Assembly: GCA_029844215.1 (NCBI GenBank)
Contig: CM056723.1
Span: 84,994,790 to 85,058,789, forward strand
DNA from: Przewalskia tangutica
Lineage: Eukaryota > Streptophyta > Magnoliopsida > Solanales > Solanaceae
DNA length: 64,000 nt
Direction: 5' to 3'
Shown: piece by piece, positions 12,433 through 23,308 of the stretch
How the letters are laid out: every line of letters starts with the position of its first letter
How positions within the stretch are numbered: the stretch's first letter is position 1
The notes under the pieces: model-generated
The model's input: only the letters and a program-made list of their open reading frames with translations
Databases searched by the model: none
Told to the model about the DNA's origin: nothing
Program-made: the position numbers and the translations under genes

Positions 12433-12860
12433 ATGCCGTATCTGGTTCGTGAGCATCTATTCATTGGCAACATAGGCGACGCTGCAGAGGTTCTTCAGCA
12501 TGGTAGTGATGAAATTACACATGTCTTGTCCATCCTTAGCTCCGCTTTTATCTCCTTTTTCTCAGAATGGCGTTCTGGGCTTTCAATACCAACCAAAGAG
12601 ATCCGGAAGGAATATGTTGGGGATTCGGGAAATGCAGATGCTATAATTGATGAGACTAAGAGCTCATCAACACCTCAGAAACTCCTGTACTCGCTAGAGT
12701 ATGCAGGAAAAGATTTGAAGTTTACAAGGATGGCTGTGCCCTTGAGAGACATGGAGAACGAGAATTTGCTGGATTCTTTAGATGTTTGTTTGGATTTTAT
12801 CGAAAGAAGTAGAAAAGAGGGGTCTGTATTGGTGCATTGCTTTGCTGGTGTATCAAGAAG
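12433..12860 (+). CDS. Exon 1: most of the phosphatase domain
   Basis: It encodes residues 1-142 and two bases of codon 143. It ends ...GVSR plus AG before GTATTA. It carries D106 and the whole HCX5R loop, so the catalytic centre lies in one exon. Confidence 0.9.
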
Positions 12861-15800
12861 GTATTACTTCTACATGGCTCGTAAGCTCGTTCTTTTTTGG
12901 GGTCGGTTATGTCCCAACTTCTGGATGCACTAAATTAGAGGAACATCCTACTAAGATCCCGTTTGGATTAGCTGAATAAAAGTATCCTTTAAGGGTGTGT
13001 TCGGTATGAAGGAAAATGTTTTCCAGGAAAATGAGTGAGTTTCTTACTTATTTTCTTGTGTTTGATACTTAAGAAAAAAATATTATCCTTAAAGTATTTG
13101 TATATAATCTAGACAAATACTATGGGAGGTGGAGTGGAGTGGGGTGGGGCTGAATATGAGGTGCGTTAGAGGGTGGGGGGGACACAATCAAATGAATCAA
13201 TGTGGAATGTAACTTGTGGAACTTGTTTTCCTTACATCTACTAGGGAAGTCATTTCCTCTTTTTTAAGGAACTTGTTTTCCTATAGAAAACGTTTTCCTC
13301 CATACCAAACACACCCTCACTACTTGGACTTAAAAGCACTTTTGAAGTGCTGGAGTTGAATTTTGAAAGAACCAGTTACATGTTTGGTAGAAGTACTAAA
13401 CCTGAAAATAAGTCGTTGATGTGTTTGGTGAAGAAGTGCTGATAAGCACCATTTTCTATTAAAATGACTAGAATTCCCTTAAAGTTAACACTAAAAATGA
13501 ATACAAGATTTAATTTTAAGTTGGGGTTACTACAAATTAATTTATGTTTCAATTTATTTCAAGCTCTAAAGTTTTTGGATTATGCATTTTGCTTTATCTT
13601 GTTTGCAAGACCAATGTTCTATTACTGGAACGAGACTACTCTTATCAAATAATTTAAAAATATTATTAAATGACTCAAAAAATGTTAATAGAGTGTCCAG
13701 AGGCTAAAATCAATTAAGAAAATTCAGTTAAGAGAGAGAATATAGATAACAGGACCATCGTCAATATACTCAAATTACCCTCTACTTACCATTGCAGGAG
13801 GGATATAGTGTTTAAAGATAGTGAAGGATGATGTAAATTACCTCCTCCGGATCAAAAAGAGTGTCCACTTAGCCATTTGCACGCCCCTTAAGAAAATACT
13901 AACTCCTAGACAAGAATAGGTAATTTGACTAAATTACCCCTCATTAAATAGGTGTTGGGTGTTGGTCACTTAACACTTTATAAGGGCAAATCTGAAAAAA
14001 AGGGTTAATCCTTTCTTGATTTGGTAAGTGGATACTCTTTTTGAACAAAAAAAAAGGCGACACTCTTTTTTATCCAGAGGGAGTACTAAAGATTTTGTAG
14101 GTTTAATTGTAATTGATGGTTATTCAAAGAAGTGGCAGAGTGCTTCAAAATGGATTACCCAATCTGCAACAATAATGGTATAATCATATGTCTATGTGGG
14201 ATAAGTGGAGAAGAAGGAAGATGAGGGATAAATAATTTATTTGGTCAAACTTCAAGTACTAGCCAAAAAGCAATAAGTTGGGTTACCCCAAGGTATAGCT
14301 TTTGGTTTGTTTTAAGTATTTTAGCTTAAATCACTTTTTTGAGTTTGCCAAACACCAAAACAACTTTTAAGCTGGTTTGACCAGCTTTTACGCCAATCCA
14401 AACACCCTCCAAGTCCTGATGGACCTCCCCACCCAGTGGATTGATCGGGACTGAGGAAACGTCAATATTTGATCTGACAAAAGTTAGTCAGAGATATAAT
14501 ATGTATATTACAGAAACATTTACTAGTGAGGAAGCTTATACTACATATCAGAAAGGGGAAATACTCTTGCAAAGTACTCCCTCTGCCCCAATTTATGTGG
14601 GGTGTGTTTCTGTGGGCACATAGTGTAAGAAAGAGAGAAATAGTGTCGAAACTTCCTAAAACAAGTCATAGAGGTTTGTGTGGCCGGAAATCATCTCATT
14701 AACGGTAAAATGAGAAGTTTAAAGTTCATTTTTTTTAAATAAGGAAAGATGGTATTCTTTTATAACATACTAAAAAGGAATGTATGCCACATAATTTGGG
14801 ACGAAAAGAGTATTATTTTAGAAGAAGTTGCAGATCCTTTCCTGTCCCACATGAAAAAGCAATATATTCGGTTTTCTCCAACCTAAAAATGTGGATTAAC
14901 CAGCTTAATTTGGATGTGTATTATTGTTGATGCTCTCAAGTCTCAGTTCATATGGAATACTCATTTTATTTCTCTTCACTTACTGATATTATACATGATC
15001 TTCACTTTGACTTACGCTACCATCTCTTTTCGTACCGTATTCCCTTATGTAATTGAATGTACTAAAGAACTGTTTTATGTTGCTTTAGCTGACCTGGGAA
15101 GTCTAGTCACCAGTTGAAAATGTGCAATATCTTATGGAATGAAAATGTGTTGAATGATGCAAAAAGAAAAAAGATGTGCCAGATGTGGACATCTACCTTT
15201 TACTACATTAAGCAGTTTGTGATCTATACAAATCTAATGCAGAGGATTTAGATTCATACAATGGCTTCTTTTGCTTTCTTCATGATTCACTTGAAGTTAA
15301 TCTACTGCATGGGGTTCAGCTATACAAATGAAAACGCTGTATCAACATTTTTTCAAGGCTTGGTACCTGGTACTTTAAGCAGTTAAATGCATCACGAGCT
15401 TGACCTTACCCTCGGGTTCTTTCTTTCGTTAATTGTTAAGATAAAACTCATCCATTGATATCAGTTATCGAGTTTTGGAAAATGAGATGGGGTATATTGC
15501 CTATCAATTAACTTGCCAAACTAGTAAAAACGAATTTAGTTTCGTTTCGGCGTAAAGATGCAAATGGTTTAATATGTTACTTTTAGGAGATAATATGCTG
15601 TTTTTAGAGTTGAAACAGTAACTTTGGTAACAAGCTACTGAATCAGACTATTGCACTGTATGATGTTTTCCTTTTCTTTTTGGGTTGAAGACATTTGTGT
15701 TACTTTCTTGATCTAATATATCTATAAGACGAGAAATTCGGTGATAAGCAAATGGACTGCTGCTCATTTCATTTTCAGTTAAACTGTGTTTGATGGTCGC

Positions 15801-18800
15801 GTAACGTTTCACATACTTTGGGCACAATTCCATACATATCGTGGCACTACTTTTGTGTTTGCGTAAAAGAACAGTAATTAAATCATCTCCAATAATATTC
15901 TTTTCCACTGCTGTGGTTTTATGTACCTTTCGACCTGAATGTAAGAATGCTGGGAGATACTTCCTGGCCTACGGCTATTTTGGAGCACAAGCAGCCTAGG
16001 TCTTCTTGGTTAATGTTCTACTGCTTACAATATGCTTCTAATTTTTGACCAATTGACACCCTTGTTTGTTCTTTTGGTTTCAGTGCAGCCATCATTGTAG
16101 CTTACCTGATGAAAACTGAACAACTATCTCAAGAAGGTTTGATCAATCTCTTTGTTCTGTTTCTACATGTGGGCTTTCATTATGGAATGCTGGAGAGCAT
16201 AATTTCAACACAGAAAATGTTGGTGGTTTCCTTTTGAGCTGCCTGAAAAAATTAAACAATTTTCTAAGAATTAGAGATTGTTCTTCTGCTTTTACACACC
16301 TTGAAGCTCATCCCTTTTTTCTTATTATTGTTTGAAATTTCTTCTGCCGTGTTTCTACAGATGCGATTGAATCTCTACGTCAAAGCTGTGAATTTGTCTG
16401 CCCAAATGATGGTTTCCTAGATCAGGTGAAATAGGCTGTAAGAAGTGATTTGTAAGCAGCACTTTATGATCATTACTGAAATTAGTTTCCCGCTTTGTCC
16501 AGTACCTGACTTGATTCTGAGTGAATTGTGTTTCTTTTATCTGCAGTTGAAAATGTTTGAAGAGATGGGTTTCAAAGTAGATCATGCAAGCACTGTTTAC
16601 AAACGCTTCCACCTAAAAGTCCTAGGTCCCCTTTCTCGCTTTTCTTTGTTTATCTTCATATTATTATTCTTTAATTTTTAACTACATAGATAGAAGATAG
16701 AAAATGGGGAAATCCTGAATATGAAAGGTAAGTAGCTTTATTATATATTGATCCAGTAAGCTATGTAAACTTAGAGAGAATTGACTGAAGGATATGGGAA
16801 ATATACAATATTCTAATGCGGGCTTAAAATCCCTCGGGAGCCTATTCTTGCTTTTTACCAAATAAATTGTCTCTAGGGTTTGTAACCATTGACTAATCGA
16901 ACCCATGCTACCAAGATTTGGTTCTTAGTACAACATTTCGTGAATTTGCTATTTGTTTCCATTCTTCTGATCTCATTACTACTTTCTAAAGGTGAACTAT
17001 CGTGACTTATTAAAACTTTCAAGTGTTGGAGGAGAGATATTCATGTAGTATGAAATTACGTGTGATGTCTTGTGCTAGTTAATTTGTGAATCATGAATAT
17101 TTAGGGTTACCAAATCATCGATGCTATTTTCCCTCTTTTGGTTCCTCAAGTAGGCATTGTCTAGGAGCGAGTGGTCCAACATATAATAAATATGAGCTCA
17201 GTAGATTTACGACATAATCTATATTTTTTTAAGAAGATTGATGGAGAATTATTAGAAAAGAAGAAGGATTTACAAATGAAGTCCTTCGGTGGAGAAGGAA
17301 ACAGCATACCCATTGTGATCCCACAAGTGGGGTTTGGGGAGGGTGGGGTGTACGCATACCTTACCCTACCTTTGTGGGGGTAGAGAGGCTGTTTCCGATT
17401 TGGTGAAGGAAATAATTGATAAATCAATAGAAGATCTGTGCGAGAGGCCAGTCACAAATCTAAAAACAATGAGAGGAGATGCAAAGGTGCTTCCCAGTGA
17501 CGTGCATTTACAGTAGCCATTTGCCTTGAGCTTGTACTTTTTTAACTTTGTTGCGAATGAAAGAAAATAAAAGATGAGGTTCTATGGTGCATATTCTTAT
17601 TAAAAAAAGGTTCTATGGTGCATATTCTTATTAAAAAAAGGTTCTATGGTTCATATATATGCAGATAGTATTGTGTTAATTGACAAAATTGGCAAGGGAC
17701 TCGATCAAAAGTTGGAATTACGGAGAATCACTCTATAGAGTAATAGTTTTATAATAAGTAGAAGTATGACTAAATATAGTTTACTGTAAGTTTATATGAA
17801 AGTTAAGTGATATTATAACGGATTCTAGTTTATAAATGGAGACGATAAAAAATCCAGGCTTTAGCCTTTTAAGGAAGTAGCATAATAGGTTGCATGCTCA
17901 TAAAATTAGAATGTGATGGCCAAAATGGAGGAGCCCTATGGGATTGTTATGAAATAGGAAGGTGCTGATAAAATGAAAGGCTAGAACAGTTTTGAGATCA
18001 ACAATGTTATATGCGAGTGAAATTATATCTACAAGATAAGTGTTGTAGAAAATGCATATGTTAAGATATGTACTTCCAAACAAGATTAAAAACCATTTCA
18101 TCTGGCAAAGGTTGTAAGCATTACATTTAGTGGATAAATTGAGAAGACTACTTAAATTGTTCAGCCATGTCATTATGTAGACTTCTAATAGCTCTGGTCA
18201 GTTGGTGTAACATTATAATGATTGAATGTTTTAAAAGGTGGTTAGGTAGACCTGAAGTCATGGACTGAAGGTGTCTCAAAGACTTACAATATCTCAAAGT
18301 TCGGACTAAGGTAAAAAACAAACATAACGACAATAATGGTCCATAAAGACAATACAAACTAGTTGGAACAAAGTGTGTTTATTGTTTTTAGGCTTGCATC
18401 AAGTTCGCGTCTTCTGTTATAGTCTGGTCGGTGACTTGTAAGTTGGTGTACAAATTAGTGCAAAATTTACACAGTCAATAGATTTAGAGGACCTGTAATT
18501 AGCATTAAAACATGTTACTCCTTCCGTTTCAATTTATGTGAACCTATTTGACTGGACATGGACTTTAAGAAAGAAAAGAATGACTGTTGGAACTTGCGGT
18601 ATTAAACATGCCATAACATTTGTGTGGCTACAAGACGTTTGAAACTTATGGTCTTAAACATGACATATCATTTGTGTGACTATAAAAGCTTCTCAACAAG
18701 GGTAAATGAGAAGTTCAAATTAATATTGGAATAGAATTGGTCCAAATAAGGTGGATTAGATATTGATGATTTGTATTGCCAGCCTCAACTAGTTTGGTTA

Positions 18801-20616
18801 TGACAATAGTTGAATGGCAAGATTTATTGAATTTTGAAGGACTTGTGAAGAAGTACTACTATTGTTTTAAGGGTATCCCTCTTTAGAAGCATTTCTATTT
18901 TCCACTAGTTTCGCATGTACTGATTTCATTAGCTGCTGGTGTTATCAGTAAATTACTTTCCACAAGTTTTATCCCGAAAACCTTTTAGCTTGTTTGTGTT
19001 CAAGCGAATAGAACTTGATTAGGCCTGCTAATCGTTTTATGGAATGACTTCTTCAATTACTTAGTAAAAATATTACTCCTACGAGCTTGTATCATTGGTT
19101 CAACTAATTAGAAGCTCTACACAAGATTTCATTGTTGTGGAGGATGGAGAGAGAATTATTAGTCGATAACAGCTTATTTTGGACTTCCAATTGATGATTT
19201 TTATTGGTCAAACTAAATTGTGAAACTGTCAGGCTACAACTCAAGAAACTCGATCAGAACCATGAGGATTAATACCACCTTATCAAGAAAAACATGAGGA
19301 TAGATACTTAATTTTGCCCTGTGAGAGAAAGATGAGCATTAAATAAACCTTCCACTGCCAAAGTGAAGATGATCCAACTACCATACTCCAGTACAAACAG
19401 AAATATATTGCTAGAAATAAACCCCATCAGATGAATCTAGACTTGTGGAAAGTTGTTTTTCTTCTTTTTTTCCCTTTTAAATAATCTCTAAAATATGCAA
19501 CAGTCTCAACTGTTGGATGGCAATGCAACATCTTGAACTTTGCATAAATATATGTTGCTGAACAACATTGCATATTATAGTTCTACCCTTGAAATAAATA
19601 TAATCTTTTTAATGTATCAGGTGATTGTTATAATCGTGGAGAAAGAATAGACACCTCTAAATTTGGGGTGGATCCAGGCTTGGCAGCAGAAAACATTTCC
19701 TCAGATGTGGATGTATCCTTGACTAAGGAAACATATCCTGCTCGATCTTACCGCTGCAAGAAATGCCGAAGAGTTGTGGCACTGCAGGGGAATGTTGTGG
19801 ATCATGTTCCAGGAGAGGGTGAGACAGCATTTGAGTGGCATAAAAGGAGAAGTGGCAATCCTTTTAACAAACCTGACGAGTGTTCATCTGTCTTTGTTGA
19901 GCCTTTAAGATGGATGAGGACAGGTACAGCACACTAGATTACCTCCTCCATTTATTGCTAGCCAACATTACCTAGACATGGTTGGCGCAGTTCATGGAGA
20001 ATTAAGCTCAAATTGTAAAGTTAATCTAAACTTGGGTCACAAAGGATGGGGATTAATTCAGATCATATCGTTAATATATCTTGAGAATCCTTTTCTGAGG
20101 GTATGCTCTTTCTTGAGTTGTGGTGGACTTAAAACTAGACACATATGAGCACACATCTGATGTGATAACACCCTATTCATGAACTTTACTGGCATTACAT
20201 TTGCAAATAGGTGAACCTTCTATATGCAGAACATTTTTTCATAGGACAAAAGGGTAATAACTTGGACCCTAATGTTAGCATCCTTTATGTTTCCCTTTAT
20301 GAAATATTATGTACATGGTTCAACAGAACACTAACTGACTCTTATTAAACAGATTATATTGCTTACAAACATTCCCTCTTTCTTGGTCATACTTTTGTAC
20401 AATGTCGGATTTCTGCTTGGTGTATCTTTTATCTGATCCACCTCTGAAATGTGGCATGCAGTTGAAGAAGGTGCCTTGGAGGGAAAGCTTTTATGTGCGC
20501 ATTGTGAAGCTCGCTTGGGTTACTTCAATTGGTCAGGCATTCAGTGCAGTTGCGGAAGCTGGATTACCCCTGCCTTTCAACTCCATAAAAGCCGAGTGGA
20601 TATCAGCCTCATGTGA
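12433..20616 (+). CDS. DUSP12: Dual-specificity phosphatase, YVH1/DUSP12 family (6 exons)
   Basis: The spliced product (exons 12433-12860, 16084-16136, 16361-16425, 16547-16625, 19621-19923, 20462-20616) is 1083 nt, 360 residues. Residues 1-200 form the phosphatase domain: likely general acid D106 (VPLRD), P-loop H135-C136-F-A-G-V-S-R142, S143 across the first splice. Residues 250-350 form the zinc-binding tail: C254/C257, H270, H282, C296, C321/C324, C338/C340. In yeast and animals this family helps mature the 60S ribosomal subunit, and the zinc domain matters more than catalysis; the same role here is inference. A stretch of about 45 residues between HVLSIL and YSLEYAGKDLKF extends the compact fold. 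The ATG at 12433 is chosen because MPYLVREHLFIGN begins the conserved core; a TTG three codons upstream in the same frame is not a likely start. No frame damage is seen. Unlike the flanking repeats, CAG and CTG are normal here. Confidence 0.9.
12992..13318. mobile_element. MITE with about 30-bp TIRs, intron 1
   Basis: The start AGGGTGTGTTCGGTATGAAG mirrors the end CATACCAAACACACCCT, and the match extends through GGAAAACGTTTTCC. Length is about 327 bp with no coding content. A clear target duplication is not visible, so the superfamily (hAT-like is my guess) is open. Confidence 0.7.
13319..14411. mobile_element. Possible hAT-like element split by a Stowaway MITE
   Basis: The right end GCGTAAAAGC / CCAATCCAAACACCCTCC and the left stretch CTTGGACTTAAAAGCACTTTTG resemble opposite ends of one family of non-autonomous elements. 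The left end is poorly defined. No transposase is seen. Confidence 0.3.
13841..14084. mobile_element. Stowaway-like MITE with TA target duplication
   Basis: The left end CCTCCTCCGGATCAAAAAGA pairs with the reverse complement of the right end, CTCCCTCTGGATAAAAAAGA. TA lies on each side (13839-13840 and 14085-14086). Length is 244 bp. This fits the Tc1/mariner-derived Stowaway class. Confidence 0.85.
14577..14810. mobile_element. Stowaway-like MITE, copy 1 of a second family
   Basis: Ends CTCCCTCTGCCCCAATTTAT and (reverse) CTCTTTTCGTCCCAAATTAT are flanked by TA at 14575-14576 and 14811-14812. It is 234 bp. The inner part resembles the element at 18518. Confidence 0.8.
14813..16083. other. Rest of intron 1
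   Basis: AT-rich intron sequence. Small reading frames here (for example 14914-15117 and 15648-15908) have no recognisable content. It ends with a normal TTTGGTTTCAG acceptor. Confidence 0.6.
16084..16136 (+). CDS. Exon 2: AAIIVAYLMKTEQLSQE
   Basis: The exon is 53 nt. It follows TTGGTTTCAG and ends before GTTTGA. It completes S143 and encodes the helix after the P-loop, typical of dual-specificity phosphatases. Confidence 0.85.
16361..16425 (+). CDS. Exon 3: DAIESLRQSCEFVCPNDGF
   Basis: The exon is 65 nt, between GTTTCTACAG and GTGAAA. The PNDGFLDQ motif ending here is the conserved PN.GF.xQL block of the family. It ends in phase 0. Confidence 0.88.
16547..16625 (+). CDS. Exon 4: end of the phosphatase domain
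   Basis: The exon is 79 nt after TTATCTGCAG. It encodes LKMFEEMGFKVDH through FHLKVL and the first base of G209. The donor GTCCCC is weak, but this end keeps the frame with exon 5. Confidence 0.8.
17290..17400 (+). mobile_element. SINE-like fragment, intron 4
   Basis: The block GATCCCACAAGTGGGGTTTG ... TACGCATACCTTACCC ... AGAGAGGCTGTTTCCGAT is, from memory, a recurrent core of tRNA-derived SINEs in Solanaceae. Only this core is recognisable; tRNA boxes and tail were not found. Confidence 0.5.
17578..17655 (+). repeat. 31-bp tandem repeat, about 2.5 copies
   Basis: GGTTCTATGGTGCATATTCT followed by TATTAAAAAAA repeats at 17578, 17609 and 17640. The first two copies are identical, which suggests a recent duplication. 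Confidence 0.9.
17900..18370 (+). mobile_element. Relic of a LINE reverse-transcriptase 3' end
   Basis: Broken frames give MLYASE, KMHMLRYV, DKLRRLLKLFSHV and RWLGRPEVMD in the order found at the C-terminal end of plant LINE polymerases (MLYGTE..., MHVAEMRMLRWMCG, DKLRE.RLRWFGHV, GRP). It is very degenerate and lies in intron 4. Confidence 0.45.
18518..18755. mobile_element. Stowaway-like MITE, copy 2, decayed right end
   Basis: It starts CTCCTTCCGTTTCAATTTAT after TA and carries the internal words AAACATGCCATAACATTTGT and AAAAGCTTCTCAACAAGGG, as related MITEs do. The right inverted end is no longer clear. Confidence 0.6.
18756..19620. other. Rest of intron 4
   Basis: AT-rich intron DNA with no recognisable repeat or gene. 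It ends in the acceptor AATGTATCAG. Confidence 0.6.
19621..19923 (+). CDS. Exon 5: linker and first half of zinc domain
   Basis: The exon is 303 nt after AATGTATCAG. It encodes residues 209-309, including YRCKKCRRVVAL with C254/C257, DHVPGEGE and the PDECSSVFVEPLRWM block with C296. The donor is GTACAG. Confidence 0.9.
20462..20616 (+). CDS. Exon 6: second half of zinc domain and stop
   Basis: The exon is 155 nt after GGCATGCAG. It encodes residues 310-360, with LLCAHCEARLGYFNWSGIQC and CGSWITPAFQLHKSRVD, the signature end of YVH1/DUSP12 proteins. It stops with TGA at 20614-20616. Confidence 0.9.
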
Positions 20617-21371
20617 AATTTTATTATAGGGAAAGCTCCTACCCAAGTCGAGACATTAAGATTCTGGCATTTCACCGTCACACACCTGGTGCTTTGACAT
20701 ATTCTTGGAAATACTAATACAAGGGGAACATATTATACATTATAACCAAACTGATCTGGCTATACAGTTTTGGGAACATCTGCGAAGATAATATACTAGG
20801 GAACCAATCCCTCTTTACCTGCTCTTTCATGATGACCTGGATATAAATTACTTGGAGGCCTGGGACTAGGCTGCTGCACCTCTTATATGATTTATACTAC
20901 TCATAAGCTGTATAATCAAGTGACCCTTGGAGCACTTTGTTGTCCAATGGATAAGTTATCTAGAGTATATGAAATTGTATGCATCTATCTATCTGTTTGT
21001 CAATTGTGTTTGGTGGCAACTCTCGCAGTTCTTACAGCTCCTCTAGCTTTTACATTACATTTTTACAGCCCACATTCTACTCATTGATAGGTAAGATCTT
21101 TTTAATACATTTTGTCTTAGAAATTGGACCTTCACACGGATTTAGTTTCTTTTCATCCATTGCCGTGACTTGATGGTACAAATTTTTAAATCTTATTTGT
21201 CCATCCCAAAGCTTAATACGGCAGAAATTCTTAGATTCCCATATTAAATTACTTGCAAGGCTCTTAAAAGTGAATTATACAGATTCAATCAGTTCTTTTT
21301 ATCCATTTCTTAGAAAATGCTTGCAGACATTCAGTTCTATTATAAATATGGTGAGGAGAGAAAAACTAAGT
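20617..21371. other. 3' flank of the phosphatase gene
   Basis: The 3' untranslated region must start here, but no polyadenylation site stands out. The ORFs at 20887-21087 and 20979-21173 have no recognisable content. No gene is seen. Confidence 0.5.
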
Positions 21372-21517
21372 TGTCACGACCCAATTTATCAAGGCAGTAA
21401 GATTTGATAAATCGGTACAACGCAGAAGAAAACCAACATAATCCCGTAGATGTGGTACTAAAGTCATGAGCTATTAGGAATAGAAAATGCATTATCTACT
21501 CACGAAAATACAGAAGG
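21372..21517 (-). repeat. Short LTR-edge fragment before the copia element
   Basis: TGTCACGACCCAATTT at 21372 has the form of the edge of a gypsy LTR seen on the opposite strand. Only about 146 bp remain before the copia LTR begins. Confidence 0.4.
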
Positions 21518-21696
21518 TGTTGAATGACCATAGGTTGTATTAGCGAATATTCTTCAAATATTCACAGTATATATTGTATTTATTAGTATCATGTATTTAA
21601 GGTAACTTAGGATTCTTACTGTATTAGGAATCACATTTGTACAACTATATATATTGTGATTAATGAAAGAAATTTCTAAGCGAAATTATTCCAACA
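21518..21696 (+). repeat. 5' LTR of copia element, 179 bp
   Basis: It starts TGTTGAATGACC and ends TTATTCCAACA. It contains TATATATATTG near its 3' part. Short LTRs are common in Ty1/copia elements. Confidence 0.75.
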
Positions 21697-21703
21697 TCTT
21701 ACA

Positions 21704-21717
21704 TGGTATCAATAGCC
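21704..21717 (+). other. Copia primer-binding site, tRNA-Met type
   Basis: TGGTATCAATAGCC lies 7 bp after the LTR. The first eight bases match the initiator tRNA-Met site. Confidence 0.65.
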
Positions 21718-21817
21718 TAAACTCCCTAAACCTTAGAAATTCCCTATTGAATTCCGCTCCCCCCCCCCCCTCTCGGCAGTGGCGTTTTCTCTTTCAATTT
21801 CTAACCCTGTGGCTATC

Positions 21818-23057
21818 ATGTCTCCTCATACCCCTCCTAAATTCACTGGTTCTACCTCCGGATTAATTGACACTCATCCTTCCTCAAAGTCTTCTTTTCA
21901 TCCGACATTTGCTGTCACAAACATCAAGAATTTTGTCCCTATTATTCTTGATCAAGAAGAATGTCAATATTTTATGTGGGTAGAACTATTTTATATCCAT
22001 GTCTGCGCGTATAACGTACTCGACCACATTGATGATTCAATCCCTCGCCCCTCTGAGATTGATGACTCGACATGGCGTCGTCTTGACGCCATTGTTAAAC
22101 AATGGATCTATGGTACCATCTCAAAAGACTTGCTGTGTACTATCCTGAAAAGTGGTGCTTCGGCACGCGAACTTTGGATACGCTTGGAAGACATATTTCA
22201 GGATAATAAAAATACTCGGGCGGTGTATTTAGAGGAGCAGTTCAACAACACTCGTCTTGAGAATTTTAACATGTCTGAATATTGCAAACAACTGAAACTT
22301 GTCGCCGACCAACTCTCTCATGTTGCGAAAACGATTTCTGAGACTAAAATGGTACTACAACTCATTGCAGGATTACCAAAAGGGGAATATAATACTCTTT
22401 CAACAATGATTCAACAGGCTGATCCACTTCCAACTTTCAACAAGGCGCGTTCACAATTATTGTTCGAAGAAACACGACATGCTAAACAGGATGAGAACAA
22501 TAAAAAAGCATTAGTCGTTGAAAACTTGCAGTCGCCGACCATCCCCACTGCTCCACCACCGCTGGACAACCAGCAGCAGCAGAGGTCGCGGGAAAGGAAA
22601 TAAAGGGAAGGGTCGCGAAAAAGGCAATACACGAAGAAGAGCAGCAATGACGCATCGCCATAGTTCGAGCGTCGCGTGGCGATTCCAATGGCCTCAGCAG
22701 CAGTCCCATGCAAACTGGGCCTCACCTGCTTGCCCATTCCCGGCGAGGGCCTGGGCGATGGCGGCCCGGATTCTCGGTCCAGCACCAAGCCCATCTCCTC
22801 AATAGGCCCATCTGATGTCGGCCCAGCAGCTTCCTTTAGCCCAGCTGATGCAACCCACTGATTTGGGTCAAGCTTTCAACACTCTCACTCTGCAACCGCC
22901 CGACAATAATTGGTATATGAACTCCGGAGCCACATCACACCTGACCAACTCTTCAAGTAATTTTTCCCAACTGTTTCAGTTAAAGTATCCTCAATACATT
23001 ACTGTTGGCAATTCGTCACCGCATTCCAATTGCAGGTTATGGCAATACACATATTAA
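21818..23057 (+). pseudogene. Copia gag and start of protease
   Basis: The frame from the ATG at 21818 to 22603 encodes the UBN2-type gag: NFVPIILDQEECQYFMWVEL, then RELWIRLEDIFQDNKNTRAV, LEEQFNNTRLENFNMSEYCK and LIAGLPKGEYNTL. A frameshift near 22510-22600 moves the reading frame. The stretch PPDNNWYMNSGATSHLT at about 22890-22950 is the protease entry; the usual DTGA/DSGA has become NSGA, so the catalytic Asp is missing. Gag would form the cytoplasmic particle. No zinc knuckle is clear. The remainder of the prot-pol polyprotein lies beyond the insertion at 23309. Confidence 0.8.
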
Positions 23058-23308
23058 AAATCCCCATCCACTCTTCTCACTTAACCATGTCATCTACGCC
23101 CCTCAAATTATTAAAAAATTGATATTTGTTAGGTAATTCACTCGTAATAATTGAGTGTCTGTAGATTTTGACCCTTTTGGTTTCTCTATGAAGGATCTAA
23201 ATACGTGGAGAATTCTTACGCGATGCAATAGTGTGGGAGACCTCTACCCTTTCACAAACTCTTCCGCTGTCAAAACTCAACAACCAGTCTCTCTTGCTGC
23301 ATTGCCTC

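Noticed and set aside
12861..12933. Read-through of exon 1 (YYFYMARKLVLFWG)
   Set aside because: It destroys the helix after the P-loop. The GTATTA donor and exon 2 restore the family sequence.
22411..22794. 127-codon minus-strand frame
   Set aside because: It is antisense to the copia gag tail.
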